DNA from: Pseudomonadota bacterium
GTDB lineage: Bacteria > Pseudomonadota > Gammaproteobacteria > Steroidobacterales > Steroidobacteraceae
NCBI GenBank assembly: GCA_003242685.1
Contig: QGVD01000001.1
Span: 1 to 64,000, forward strand
Length of the DNA: 64,000 nt
Direction of reading: 5' to 3'
Shown here: one piece after another, positions 1 through 7,539 of the stretch
Numbering within the stretch: position 1 is the first letter of the stretch
Layout: the number at the start of each line of letters is the position of its first letter
Notes under the pieces: generated by a model
Told to the model about the DNA's origin: nothing
Database searches by the model: none
Seen by the model: the letters and a program-made list of their open reading frames with translations, nothing else
Made by a program: the position numbers and the translations under genes

Positions 1-92
1 TTGTGCAGTCGATGTGTTGTTAATCGTGCCGGCGACCCACAAGTCGGCACCTAGCCTCTTGGCGGGCAGCGTCGGATGTGAATAAGAGACAG
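1..92 (+). other. Illumina Nextera adapter remnant (not genomic)
   Basis: Bases 74-92 match the 19-base Tn5 mosaic end of Nextera libraries at 17 of 19 positions. Bases 60-73 match the Read 1 stub that precedes it (TCGTCGGCAGCGTC) at 11 of 14. Bases 52-59 match the i5 index TATCCTCT at 7 of 8. Bases 22-50 resemble the P5 flow-cell sequence with indels and share the block GGCGACC. The order P5, index, Read 1, mosaic end, insert is that of a library molecule read from its P5 end. Genomic sequence therefore begins at about base 93. The scattered errors suggest low-quality or noisy reads at this contig end. The adapter sequences are from memory. Confidence 0.88.
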
Positions 93-271
93 ATGCAGAC
101 CCCGGCGACGAACCCCTCGGCGTACAGACCCGCCCCGAAGAACGTCGCGATCGCACGCTCGCGCACGAGACCGACGATGCGGCTCAGCAGGATGCCACTC
201 GCGACGAGCAGCGAGGCGATGCGGCTCGAGCGCGCAGGCGCAGCCTCGGACCGTTCGGCGGGTTCCGCCAT
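93..271 (-). CDS. murJ: MurJ/MviN-like lipid II flippase, N-terminal fragment
   Basis: Only the first 59 or so codons are present; the rest lies beyond the contig end. After a polar N-terminus, residues 17-55 form a first membrane segment with the stretch SRIVGLVRERAIATFFGAG, which resembles the conserved MurJ/MviN start (SR..GL.R....A..FG). The family moves lipid-linked peptidoglycan precursors across the inner membrane. The ATG at 271 faces away from the ABC exporter genes, which end 19 bases upstream of it on the same strand. The open frame continues to base 20, but everything beyond base 93 is translated adapter. A related MATE or polysaccharide flippase cannot be excluded from so short a piece. 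Confidence 0.55.
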
Positions 272-290
272 CTCGACGCCAGTCCGCCCG

Positions 291-1607
291 TCACGCCATC
301 CGCGCCCAGCGGATGAGCGTGGCGAAGTTCGGCGGCCTGCCGTGCATCAGCAGGCCGATTCTGAAGGTCTTGGCCGCGAACCAGACGGTCGCCACGGCTG
401 CGGCAATGCCGACGAGCATCGAGAGCAGCACCTGCCAGACGGGCGGTGGTGAATCCGAGGCCAGCCGCGCCAGGATGCCGAAAGAGTTCACGGGCGGGAT
501 GAAGCTCACTGCGATGCTGAACGGTGAATCCGGTGCCTGACCGATGAAGAACGAGAGCACGTACGGCGCGATGAGCAGCAGCATCACCGGGCTCATGAGG
601 GTCTGAGCGTCCGCCATCTGGTTCACCGCCGCGCCGACCGCGAGCATGAGGGCACCGAACACCAGATAGGTGATGACGAAGAACACGAGCAGGTACACGA
701 CGAGCGCGGGATCGAGCAGGCCGAGCAGCTGGAACTGGGAAAGCCCGAGGATGCCGAGCCCGACGTACACCGACATGACCGTCAGTCCCACGCCGAGCTG
801 CCCGAGGAGCTTTCCCCACATCAGCTCGAGCGGCGAGACGGCGGCGAGCAGCACCTCGACCACGCGGCTCGACTTCTCCTCCACCATCGACGTCATCAGT
901 GTCTGACCGCTCGACATGACGCCGACGAAGAGGAGCAGCCCGAAGACGAACGGCAGCGCGCGGTTGAAACCCCGCTGCGCCTTCTGCTCGCCGCCCGCCG
1001 CGACGATGGTCGCGTTCGTCCGCGACACGCGCATCGCAGCCTGGATGGCCGACGGCTCGAGCCCGCTCGCCTTGAGCCGCGCGCCGATCAGCGCCTGGCG
1101 CACGCTTTCGCGGATCGCGCTTTCCGCGGCGTCTCTGAGCCCGGCGGAAACATAGAGATCGTACGACCCGAACTCCTGCGCATCTGGCCGGCGCTCGACG
1201 GCGTCGGGATGGACGACGACGATCGCTCTCTGCGCGCGCTGCTTCCCGTCAGCAAGAAGCCATTCCTTCTCGGATTCGATGTCCGCACTCCCCGGTCGCT
1301 CGACGAGCGTCAGCACCGGCGGCGAGGCATTTCGGGCGGGCATGCCGCCGCGAGCGCCTGCCGTCATGCGGGCCGCGAGCGCCTGCGGATCGAAGGACGC
1401 GCGCAGCTCGTCGAGGGCACTGCCCGAGCGGTCGATCACGGCGACTTCGGCACGGACCTGCGCACGCTGCGCGTCGAGGAGACGCGGAACGAGCGTTCCG
1501 ATGAGGACCAGCATCACCGGCATGATCAGGAGGCCGATGAGGAACCCCTTGCTGCTGACGGTCGTCACGTACTCGCGCTTCGCGACGAGCGCCGCCCGGC
1601 CGATCAT
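291..1607 (-). CDS. ABC-2 type exporter permease (NatB-like)
   Basis: This 438-residue protein is an inner-membrane ABC exporter subunit. The start at 1607 gives MIGRAALVAKREYVTTV, the usual N-terminal helix of NatB/YhaP-type permeases, followed by a first membrane segment, a large extracytoplasmic domain (about residues 45-230) and a C-terminal bundle of about five more membrane segments. That layout is typical of the ABC-2 permease family. The frame is open further upstream, but that part overlaps the ATPase gene and is arginine-rich shadow sequence. The ATG overlaps the ATPase stop codon by 4 nt (ATGA), so the two are probably translationally coupled. The substrate is unknown; relatives export sodium, drugs or peptides. 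Confidence 0.85.
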   Translation of the reverse strand: MIGRAALVAKREYVTTVSSKGFLIGLLIMPVMLVLIGTLVPRLLDAQRAQVRAEVAVIDRSGSALDELRASFDPQALAARMTAGARGGMPARNASPPVLTLVERPGSADIESEKEWLLADGKQRAQRAIVVVHPDAVERRPDAQEFGSYDLYVSAGLRDAAESAIRESVRQALIGARLKASGLEPSAIQAAMRVSRTNATIVAAGGEQKAQRGFNRALPFVFGLLLFVGVMSSGQTLMTSMVEEKSSRVVEVLLAAVSPLELMWGKLLGQLGVGLTVMSVYVGLGILGLSQFQLLGLLDPALVVYLLVFFVITYLVFGALMLAVGAAVNQMADAQTLMSPVMLLLIAPYVLSFFIGQAPDSPFSIAVSFIPPVNSFGILARLASDSPPPVWQVLLSMLVGIAAAVATVWFAAKTFRIGLLMHGRPPNFATLIRWARMA

Positions 1608-2587
1608 GCCGCGACTCCTTCGTTCCCGAGACCCTGCAGGTGCGTGCGCAGTGCCTGCTCCGACATCTCGAGGCCCCTGCCGTCCGCAGCCACCAGACGG
1701 ATGAAGATGTCCTCGAGCCTCAGCCGCGCGAGCTCGATGCGAGCAGGTGCGATCGCTGCGGCGGCGTTGCGCATGATCCCGGCGGCGTCGACGTTCTCGG
1801 CGAGCTCGAGCTCGCACCCTTCACCGGTGCGCACCATGCGCACGACTCCAGGGAACCTCGAGAGCGGCTCGAGATCGGCGGTCTCGTCGAGCGGCTCGAA
1901 TCGGACTTTGCGCGTATCGAAACGGCGCCGCAGCGCGGCCATGGGCTCGTCGAGGACCTTGCGGCCCTTGTGGATCATGACGATGCGCTCGCAGAGCTCC
2001 TCCGCGTGCGCCATGATGTGCGTGGAGAAGAGAATGGTCGCGCCGCGCTGCTGCTCCTCCGCGATCAGCTCGCGCAGCACGCGCACGCTCACCGGATCGA
2101 GACCGCTGAAGGGCTCGTCGAGGATGAGCAGCTCGGGCTCGTTGATGATCGAAGCCACGAACTGCACACGCTGCAGCATGCCCTTCGAGAGATCCTCGCA
2201 TCTCTTTCTCATCGAGTCGGCGAGACCCAGCCGCTCGAGCAGCCGCGTCGCACGCTCGAGCGCCCTGCGGCGCGGCACGCCCTTGAGACCGGCGATGTAG
2301 GCGAGGAAAGCGTCGACGCGCATCTTGCGATAGACGCCGCGCTCCTCCGGCAGATAGCCGATGCGGTCCTTGGCTTCGAGCGCGGATCTGCGGCCGAGCA
2401 CGGTGAGCGAGCCGCGGTCGGGAAAGAGGATCGACATGATCATGCGGATGACCGTCGTCTTGCCGGCTCCGCTCGGCCCGATGAGTCCGTACGTGGCCCC
2501 GCGTCGCACGTCGAGGTGCAGTTCGTCGACTGCGCGCACCTCGCCGAAGCTCTTGGTCACCCCTTCGAGTTCGAGCACCGCCCCCAT
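1604..2587 (-). CDS. ABC transporter ATP-binding protein (NatA-like)
   Basis: This 327-residue ATPase powers the permease encoded directly after it. Walker A is GPSGAGKTT near residue 38, the signature is LSKGMLQRVQF (an LSxGM variant common in NatA-like proteins) and Walker B is LLILDEPFSGLDP, followed by the switch histidine in STHIM. A C-terminal extension of about 100 residues follows the nucleotide-binding domain, as in other NatA/CcmA-type ATPases. The ATG at 2587 faces the divergent small gene at 2707. With the overlapping permease it forms a two-gene exporter with one ATPase and one permease, each presumably acting as a homodimer. Confidence 0.9.
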   Translation of the reverse strand: MGAVLELEGVTKSFGEVRAVDELHLDVRRGATYGLIGPSGAGKTTVIRMIMSILFPDRGSLTVLGRRSALEAKDRIGYLPEERGVYRKMRVDAFLAYIAGLKGVPRRRALERATRLLERLGLADSMRKRCEDLSKGMLQRVQFVASIINEPELLILDEPFSGLDPVSVRVLRELIAEEQQRGATILFSTHIMAHAEELCERIVMIHKGRKVLDEPMAALRRRFDTRKVRFEPLDETADLEPLSRFPGVVRMVRTGEGCELELAENVDAAGIMRNAAAAIAPARIELARLRLEDIFIRLVAADGRGLEMSEQALRTHLQGLGNEGVAA

Positions 2588-2706
2588 GAACGCCCCCCGC
2601 GTGCGAGCGACAGGACGGCGCGAAGTCTACTATGGGGGCGTGCCGAGGTCCCGGCGCAACGTGCTCGTGTGCTCGGCGAGGCACCGGGATTGCTTGCGCG
2701 GGCGGC

Positions 2707-2976
2707 ATGGGACCGATTGCCGGACACGCACTCAACGCTCTGCATCGGCAGGCGCGCCGCAAGATCACCCGCGCCGAGCTGCCGCGCACGGAGCCCGTCG
2801 ACGCGCATGCGCAGTACGGGAGCGGCCGGGCCTGCGCGCTCTGCGGCACACCGGTGTCCCCGGACGAGCTGGAGTTTCTTCTCTATTTCGATCACCCCTG
2901 GACCGGACGCGCCTTCGGCATGCATCAGCGATGCTACGACGCCTGGGCTGCGGCGCTGGGACGGCGCGAGCCGTGA
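2707..2976 (+). CDS. Small protein with zinc-ribbon-like cysteines
   Basis: This 89-residue protein was not recognised. It has a basic N-terminal half and then RACALCGTPV, with Cys43 and Cys46 as a CxxC knuckle, and His73 and Cys76 further on (GMHQRC) that could complete a zinc site. The frame is open back to 2632, but the ATG at 2707 is preferred because the upstream part is cysteine- and glycine-rich low-complexity sequence. It is divergent from the ABC exporter and about 85 bases ahead of the dehydrogenase gene. There is no signal peptide, so it is probably cytoplasmic. A role as a zinc-binding adaptor is a guess. Confidence 0.5.
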   Translation: MGPIAGHALNALHRQARRKITRAELPRTEPVDAHAQYGSGRACALCGTPVSPDELEFLLYFDHPWTGRAFGMHQRCYDAWAAALGRREP

Positions 2977-3060
2977 GGAAATGACCCGGAACGCGGGTGA
3001 ATTCTTCCGGCTCCGCGCCGATGCTATCGTGCGCGCTTTCAACGGGAGGGAGATACGAGC

Positions 3061-4068
3061 ATGAAGGGGATCAGACTGCGCAAGCCCGGCGGACTCGATC
3101 GCCTGGAGCTGGTCGACATCGAAGAGCCCGGCGCGCCGGGACCCGGCGAGATTCTCGTGCGGCTGCACGCGAGCTCGCTGAATTTCCACGACTACGCGGT
3201 CGTGACGGGCCGCATGCCGACCGAGGACGGCCGCATTCCGATGTCGGACGGCGCGGGAGTGGTCGAAGCCGTCGGCCCTGGCGTCACCGAATTCTCGGTC
3301 GGCGACGCGGTCGTCTCCTGCTTCTTCCCCACCTGGCTGGACGGAGCCCCGCCCGTTGCAGACTTTTCCACCACGCCGGGTGACGGCGTCGACGGGTACG
3401 CGCGCGAACGGGTCGTGCGCCCTGCCACCTGGTTCACTCGTGCCCCGAAGGGTTACAGCCACGCACAGGCGGCAACGCTCACCACGGCCGGCCTCACCGC
3501 CTGGCGTGCGCTCGTCGTGAACGGAGGACTCAAGGCCGGCGACTGTGTGCTGGTGCTGGGCACGGGCGGAGTGTCCATATTCGCCCTGCAGTTCGCGCGG
3601 ATGATGGGCGCGACGGTCGTCGCCACTTCTTCGTCGGACGAGAAGCTCGAGCGCCTGCGCGCGCTCGGTGCCGCATACACGATCAACTACCGCAAGCACG
3701 AGGACTGGGGCCGGCGTGTGCTCGACTGGACGGGCGGGCGCGGCGTCGATCACGTCGTGGAAGTCGGCGGTCCGGGCACGCTGCCGCAGTCGATCACCGC
3801 GTGCCGGATCGGCGGTCACATCGCGCTCATCGGCGTGCTGACGGGCGGACAGGGAATGGTGCCGACCGCCGCGCTGATGGCGCGCCAGCAGCGACTGCAC
3901 GGTTTTATCGTCGGGAGCCGGCAGCACCAGATCGACATGGTGCGCGCCATCGAGGCGGGCGGGCTGCAGCCGGTCATCGACCGCACGTTCCCGCTCGGCG
4001 AGATCGCCGCAGCGTTCCGTTACGAGGAATCGGGCAAGCACTTCGGCAAGATCTGCCTCGAGATGTGA
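3061..4068 (+). CDS. Zinc-free MDR-family NAD(P)-dependent dehydrogenase
   Basis: This 335-residue protein belongs to the medium-chain dehydrogenase/reductase superfamily. The N-terminal GroES-like domain has the family pattern (SLNFHDYAVVTGRMP, then SDGAGVVEAVGPGV). The Rossmann domain has VLVLGTGGVSIFALQFA near residue 165 as the dinucleotide loop. The catalytic-zinc cysteine expected before the GroES glycines is replaced by asparagine/phenylalanine, so it belongs with the zinc-independent quinone-oxidoreductase or enoyl-reductase-like members. The start has a good ribosome-binding site (GGGAGGGAGA). It stands alone, followed by a strong hairpin. The substrate cannot be told from sequence. 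Confidence 0.85.
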   Translation: MKGIRLRKPGGLDRLELVDIEEPGAPGPGEILVRLHASSLNFHDYAVVTGRMPTEDGRIPMSDGAGVVEAVGPGVTEFSVGDAVVSCFFPTWLDGAPPVADFSTTPGDGVDGYARERVVRPATWFTRAPKGYSHAQAATLTTAGLTAWRALVVNGGLKAGDCVLVLGTGGVSIFALQFARMMGATVVATSSSDEKLERLRALGAAYTINYRKHEDWGRRVLDWTGGRGVDHVVEVGGPGTLPQSITACRIGGHIALIGVLTGGQGMVPTAALMARQQRLHGFIVGSRQHQIDMVRAIEAGGLQPVIDRTFPLGEIAAAFRYEESGKHFGKICLEM

Positions 4069-4113
4069 TCCGCCGGAACCGGCTGCACGGCCTCCGGACG
4101 GCCTCTTCTTCCC

Positions 4114-4150
4114 GTACCGCGGCTGCCGGCTCTCCCGGCAGCCGCGGTAC
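4114..4150 (+). terminator. Perfect 16-bp hairpin after the dehydrogenase gene
   Basis: Bases 4114-4129 and 4135-4150 are exact reverse complements (GTACCGCGGCTGCCGG arm) with a 5-base loop. The structure begins 46 bases after the dehydrogenase stop. There is no T-tract on either side, so it is either a weak or Rho-assisted terminator or an mRNA 3' end stabiliser. It also lies upstream of the PRC-barrel gene at 4235. Confidence 0.5.
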
Positions 4151-4234
4151 GCCCGGGCATGAGGTTTGCGGATCAACCGCGAGCCACGCAGCGCCGCCGG
4201 CGCGGCGGATGCACGCTCAACATGGAGGTCGATC

Positions 4235-4873
4235 ATGGGCAGGATGGGATTGCTCGGCGTAGCGGCGGCGCTGGGCCTGGCGACGGCCGCCGCTGCTCAG
4301 ACTCAGCAGCCTCAGGACCCGGCCGTACCACCGCCGCAAGGCGCGCAGCAGCCGCAGGATCAGACACACCGGGGCACGGCGCTCGCCGAGCGCGAGGCGC
4401 CTCCCACCTCCGGCGGCTTCCACACGTCCGATCAGCACCGGACCTCGAAGCTCGTCGGCATCGAAGTTCAGACGGCAACCGGCGAATCGGTCGGGAAGGT
4501 CGAGGACCTCGTGCTCGATTCGAGCGGCAGGATCACGCACGCGATCGTCGCGCACGGAGGCACGCTCGGTGTCGGCGAGAAGCTGACGGCGGTGCCGTGG
4601 CGAGTGGTGGCCGCTCAACTCTCGGGCGACAAGCTGATCCTCGAGCGGGAGCAGATCAAGCAGGCCCCGAGCTTTCAGGACGGCAGGTGGCCGAACCTGA
4701 CGAGCGCCAACTGGAGCCGGCAGTTCGACGAGTACTGGAGGCAGCAGCCGGGCCGGACCCGGATGGCAACCGCACCCATGGAATCCGATGAGACGCCGCC
4801 GCCGGCGCAATCCCTGCCGCCTCAGCCCTCCGAGGAACGACTGCCTCCCCAGGATCCGCAGCTGCCGCATTAG
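4235..4873 (+). CDS. Exported PRC-barrel domain protein
   Basis: This 212-residue protein starts with a signal peptide (MGRMGLLGVAAALGLATAAAA, cleavage near AAAQT). A proline/glutamine-rich linker follows, and then a PRC-barrel domain (about residues 65-135) with the pattern KLVGIEVQTATGESVGKVEDLVLDSSGRI. The C-terminus is again rich in proline and glutamine. The ATG at 4235 is preceded by GGAGG, which favours it over an upstream in-frame start at 4166 that would bury the signal peptide. PRC-barrels occur in photosynthetic reaction-centre subunit H, RimM and many small secreted proteins of unknown role. The repeated Q/P tails suggest a periplasmic location. Confidence 0.75.
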   Translation: MGRMGLLGVAAALGLATAAAAQTQQPQDPAVPPPQGAQQPQDQTHRGTALAEREAPPTSGGFHTSDQHRTSKLVGIEVQTATGESVGKVEDLVLDSSGRITHAIVAHGGTLGVGEKLTAVPWRVVAAQLSGDKLILEREQIKQAPSFQDGRWPNLTSANWSRQFDEYWRQQPGRTRMATAPMESDETPPPAQSLPPQPSEERLPPQDPQLPH

Positions 4874-4954
4874 ACCGGCCGCCGGGCGATTCATTGCCTC
4901 GGAACGGAGGCTGATACTCCCGCACGTCTCGCCCATCGGGAGACCGGGGAGCCG

Positions 4955-4963
4955 CTGCGGAAA
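4955..4963 (+). promoter_or_regulatory. Copy 1 of the shared CTGCGGAAA element, upstream of hemN
   Basis: The 9-mer CTGCGGAAA ends 62 bases before the hemN start. The identical 9-mer occurs upstream of fixL (7490) and of ligA-cco (10272), in each case in an intergenic region leading into an oxygen-related gene. I saw no other copy in the window by eye. It is a candidate binding site for a common regulator; FixJ is the obvious local candidate, but this is inference. Confidence 0.35.
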
Positions 4964-5025
4964 GCCCGCGGCGACTGTGGAATCTACGCATTCATCGCGC
5001 ACGGCCGGGCCTCGATCATCCCGGC

Positions 5026-6417
5026 ATGAATATCCTCCCCGCCGTCTCGTTCGACGCGGACCTGATCCGTCGCTACGACCGTCCGGGTCCGCGGTATACC
5101 TCTTATCCAACGGCAGTCCAGTTCCGCCCCGACTTCGGTGCGGACGACTACCTGGCCGCCGTCGAGGCGAGCCGCGAGGCCGGTGCTCAGCCGCTCTCGC
5201 TGTACGTTCACATCCCCTTCTGCACGAGCCCGTGCTTCTACTGCGCGTGCAGCCGGATCATCACGCGAAGCAGAGAGAAGGCCGAGAGGTATCTCGAGCG
5301 CCTGAAGCGCGAGATCGAGATGCAGGGAGCGCTCTTCGGCGGCGGGCGTACCGTGGAGCAGCTCCACTTCGGCGGCGGCACGCCGACCTTTCTCGATGCG
5401 GATCAGCTCGGTGGGCTCATGGAGCACCTGGCCCGGCACTTTCCGCTCACGAACGCGCCGGATCGCGAGTACTCGATCGAGATCGACCCGAGGAGCGTCG
5501 AAACCGACGCACCCGCGAGGCTTGCCGCGATGGGCTTCAACCGCATGAGCCTCGGCGTGCAGGACTTCGATCCCGAGGTGCAGCGGGCCGTCAATCGCGT
5601 GCAGCCCGTGACACAGACACTGCGGCTCATCGAGAGCGCACGTTCCGCGGGATTCGGCTCGATCAGCCTCGATCTGATCTACGGCCTGCCCCTGCAGACG
5701 CCGGAGCGCTTCGCGCGCACGCTGGATACGGTGATCGCCGCATGCCCCGATCGCCTGTCGGTCTACGCGTACGCGCACATGCCGCACCTCTTCAAACCGC
5801 AGAAGCGCATCCGCGCCGAGGATCTGCCCGGCCCGGAAACGCGCCTCGCGCTCCTTGCGCTCACCATCGAGAAGCTCACGTCGGCAGGTTACGTCTACAT
5901 CGGCATGGACCACTTCGCCCTGCCGCAGGACGAGCTCGTGCGCGCACAGCGCGAGGGAACTCTGCAGCGCAACTTCCAGGGGTATTCCACGCGCGCGTAC
6001 TGCGATCTCGTCGGGCTCGGCGTGACGTCGATCGGCCGCATCGGCGACGTGTACGCACAGAACTGCAAGAAGCTCGAGGACTACTACGCAGCGGTGGATG
6101 CCGGCCGGCTGCCGATCCAGCGCGGCATCGCGCTCGACTTCGACGACCGGGTGCGCCGCGCCGTGATCCAGGAGCTGATGTGTCACGCGGTCGTCGACCG
6201 CGATGCGATCGGAACGCGCTTCGGCATCGATTTCGACGACTACTTCCGCACGGAGCTCGAGCGCCTGCGCTCTCTCGAGAGCGACGGCCTCGTGGAGATC
6301 GGCGAGCGCCAGATCGCGATCACGGCCGCCGGGCGGCTCCTCATGCGCAACGTCGCGATGGTGTTCGACGCCTACCTGCCACCGCCGACGGCGCAGGTTC
6401 ACTCCAGAGCGATCTGA
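5026..6417 (+). CDS. hemN: Oxygen-independent coproporphyrinogen III dehydrogenase
   Basis: HemN is a radical-SAM enzyme that oxidatively decarboxylates coproporphyrinogen III to protoporphyrinogen IX without oxygen. The 463-residue length is normal for the family. The N-terminus has the HemN marker RYTSYPTA, followed by the iron-sulfur motif CTSPCFYCAC (Cys66, Cys70 and Cys73, plus Cys75), the SAM-binding stretch LHFGGGTPTFL and the C-terminal HemN domain with YFRTEL. True HemN proteins carry this CxxxCxxCxC form, unlike HemW. Its position close to fixLJ and the cbb3 operon fits supply of haem for the high-affinity oxidase at low oxygen. Confidence 0.95.
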   Translation: MNILPAVSFDADLIRRYDRPGPRYTSYPTAVQFRPDFGADDYLAAVEASREAGAQPLSLYVHIPFCTSPCFYCACSRIITRSREKAERYLERLKREIEMQGALFGGGRTVEQLHFGGGTPTFLDADQLGGLMEHLARHFPLTNAPDREYSIEIDPRSVETDAPARLAAMGFNRMSLGVQDFDPEVQRAVNRVQPVTQTLRLIESARSAGFGSISLDLIYGLPLQTPERFARTLDTVIAACPDRLSVYAYAHMPHLFKPQKRIRAEDLPGPETRLALLALTIEKLTSAGYVYIGMDHFALPQDELVRAQREGTLQRNFQGYSTRAYCDLVGLGVTSIGRIGDVYAQNCKKLEDYYAAVDAGRLPIQRGIALDFDDRVRRAVIQELMCHAVVDRDAIGTRFGIDFDDYFRTELERLRSLESDGLVEIGERQIAITAAGRLLMRNVAMVFDAYLPPPTAQVHSRAI

Positions 6418-6472
6418 AGTCCGGCGATCCGAAGCCGGCGGAATCGGTCCCGCGATCCGGTCACGCTCTCCG

Positions 6473-6498
6473 GCAGCCGGGCCCGACGGCCCGGCTGC
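6473..6498. terminator. GC-rich hairpin between convergent genes
   Basis: An 11-bp perfect stem (6473-6483 with 6488-6498, arm GCAGCCGGGCC) closes a CGAC tetraloop between the convergent hemN and universal-stress genes, 2 bases from the stress-gene stop. It could act on both strands. No T-run follows on either strand, so termination is inferred from position and symmetry only. Confidence 0.45.
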
Positions 6499-6500
6499 GC

Positions 6501-7406
6501 TCAGGCGAGTGACTGCGTCGCGCCGGCTTCCACGGGCGGTGACGCCGGCAGACGGTAGGAGCCGGGCTTCACGAGCACGCAGTCGCAGTCGAGCGTCTCG
6601 AGCACGTTGCCCGTCAGCGTTCCCACGATGGGTGCGAGTCCCGGCCGGTGAGACAGCGCACCGAGCACCATCACGTCGTAACCCTGCTCCGCGGCGAAGC
6701 CCGGCACCGCACGCGCCGGGTCGCCCTTCACGACGTGCACGCGCTCGGGCGGAACGTTCACCTCGCGGGCGAGCCGGGCGAGCTCCTCCCGGACGGCCGG
6801 ATCGGACTCCGTCTCACGCTCGCCGTAGAGCACGTCGAGGCCCGCCCCGCAGCTTCGCGCCAGATACGCCGAGGTACGCAGTGTCGCGCTGGCGAGCCCC
6901 GGCGTCTCGCCGGGCGATACGTCGATGGCAGCCGCGAAACGCGGCTGAGGCTGCCACGGCTTGCCATGAGTCAGCATCAGCGGCACGGGACACGTGCGGA
7001 CGAGCTGCAGGGCGTTGGCGTCGACGCCGGGCGCGGTGCGCCGGTCGGCGCTGGCGCGGGCCGCGCGGATGACGAGGTCCGGGCAGCTCCGGTACACCTT
7101 ACTCATGATGCCCTGGTACTCGGGGCTCTCGCAGGCGACGTCCACGGTGACTTCGATGTCCGGGGCGGACACGGCCTGACGCAGCGACTCGAGATAGCGC
7201 CGCGCGCTCGCGAGGCAGGCCTCGCGCGCCTCCTTCACCCCGCGCGCGTCGTACGCCTGCCGCAGCGAATAGCCGTGTTCCGCATCGCACATGAACAGCT
7301 CGAGCCTGGCGCCCGCATGGCGCGCGATCACGCAGGCCTTCGCAAGTGTCAGGTGCGGATTGCTTGCACGATCAATGACTACGAGGATGGATTTGAGTTT
7401 GTCCAC
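6501..7406 (-). CDS. Tandem-domain universal stress protein (UspA family), copy 1
   Basis: This protein of about 301 residues carries two UspA folds, the first opening with KSILVVIDRASNPHLTLAKA and the second with FAAAIDVSPGETPG. The second ends in VMVLGALSHRPGLAPIVGTLTG and LETLDCDCVLVK, the ATP-binding pattern G-2x-G-9x-G(S/T) in variant form. I chose the GTG at 7406, preceded by GGAG, because it matches the start of the paralogue at 26829-27740; the open frame reaches 7469. It diverges from fixL across a short intergenic region that also carries the CTGCGGAAA element, so both may answer to the same low-oxygen signal. Tandem Usp proteins are common in anaerobic-stress regulons. Confidence 0.88.
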   Translation of the reverse strand: MDKLKSILVVIDRASNPHLTLAKACVIARHAGARLELFMCDAEHGYSLRQAYDARGVKEAREACLASARRYLESLRQAVSAPDIEVTVDVACESPEYQGIMSKVYRSCPDLVIRAARASADRRTAPGVDANALQLVRTCPVPLMLTHGKPWQPQPRFAAAIDVSPGETPGLASATLRTSAYLARSCGAGLDVLYGERETESDPAVREELARLAREVNVPPERVHVVKGDPARAVPGFAAEQGYDVMVLGALSHRPGLAPIVGTLTGNVLETLDCDCVLVKPGSYRLPASPPVEAGATQSLA

Positions 7407-7489
7407 GACGCTCCGGACGGCTCCTTGTCGAGTTGCCGGATGCTGGCCCGATCCCATATTGCCCGCCATGCGAGCGTGTGCCTACGCTC

Positions 7490-7506
7490 CTGCGGAAAGT
7501 ACGTAA
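7490..7506 (+). promoter_or_regulatory. Copy 2 of CTGCGGAAA, joined to a FixJ-box-like GTACGTAA
   Basis: CTGCGGAAA (7490-7498) is followed directly by GTACGTAA (7499-7506). The latter differs at one base from the rhizobial FixJ target GTAMGTAG as I recall it. The site is 34 bases before the fixL start and 84 bases from the divergent universal-stress start. It is a plausible autoregulatory FixJ site. Confidence 0.4.
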
Positions 7507-7527
7507 CCGCCGCGTGCCCGGTCGCAG

Positions 7528-7533
7528 GATAAT
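7528..7533 (+). promoter_or_regulatory. Candidate -10 element of fixL (possibly leaderless)
   Basis: GATAAT lies 6 bases before the fixL ATG at 7540. If used, transcription would start at or next to the ATG and the mRNA would have little or no leader. No clear -35 hexamer is visible at the right distance, and there is no good Shine-Dalgarno sequence before the ATG. Confidence 0.3.
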
Positions 7534-7539
7534 CCCCTC

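Noticed and set aside
74..92. Genuine Tn5-type transposon end in the chromosome
   Set aside because: The mosaic-end sequence is preceded by P5, index and Read 1 sequences in library order at the very start of the contig, so a library artefact is the simple explanation.
291..1817. 508-residue form of the ABC permease starting at 1817
   Set aside because: The extra 70 residues overlap the ATPase gene and are Arg-rich. The ATG at 1607 has a normal family start and a 4-nt overlap.
7360..7375. FNR/FixK-like half sites TTG and CAA near the universal-stress start
   Set aside because: The total span is 16 bases rather than 14, the halves are imperfect, and it lies within the coding sequence. No other FNR/FixK box was found in front of hemN, fixL or ligA.
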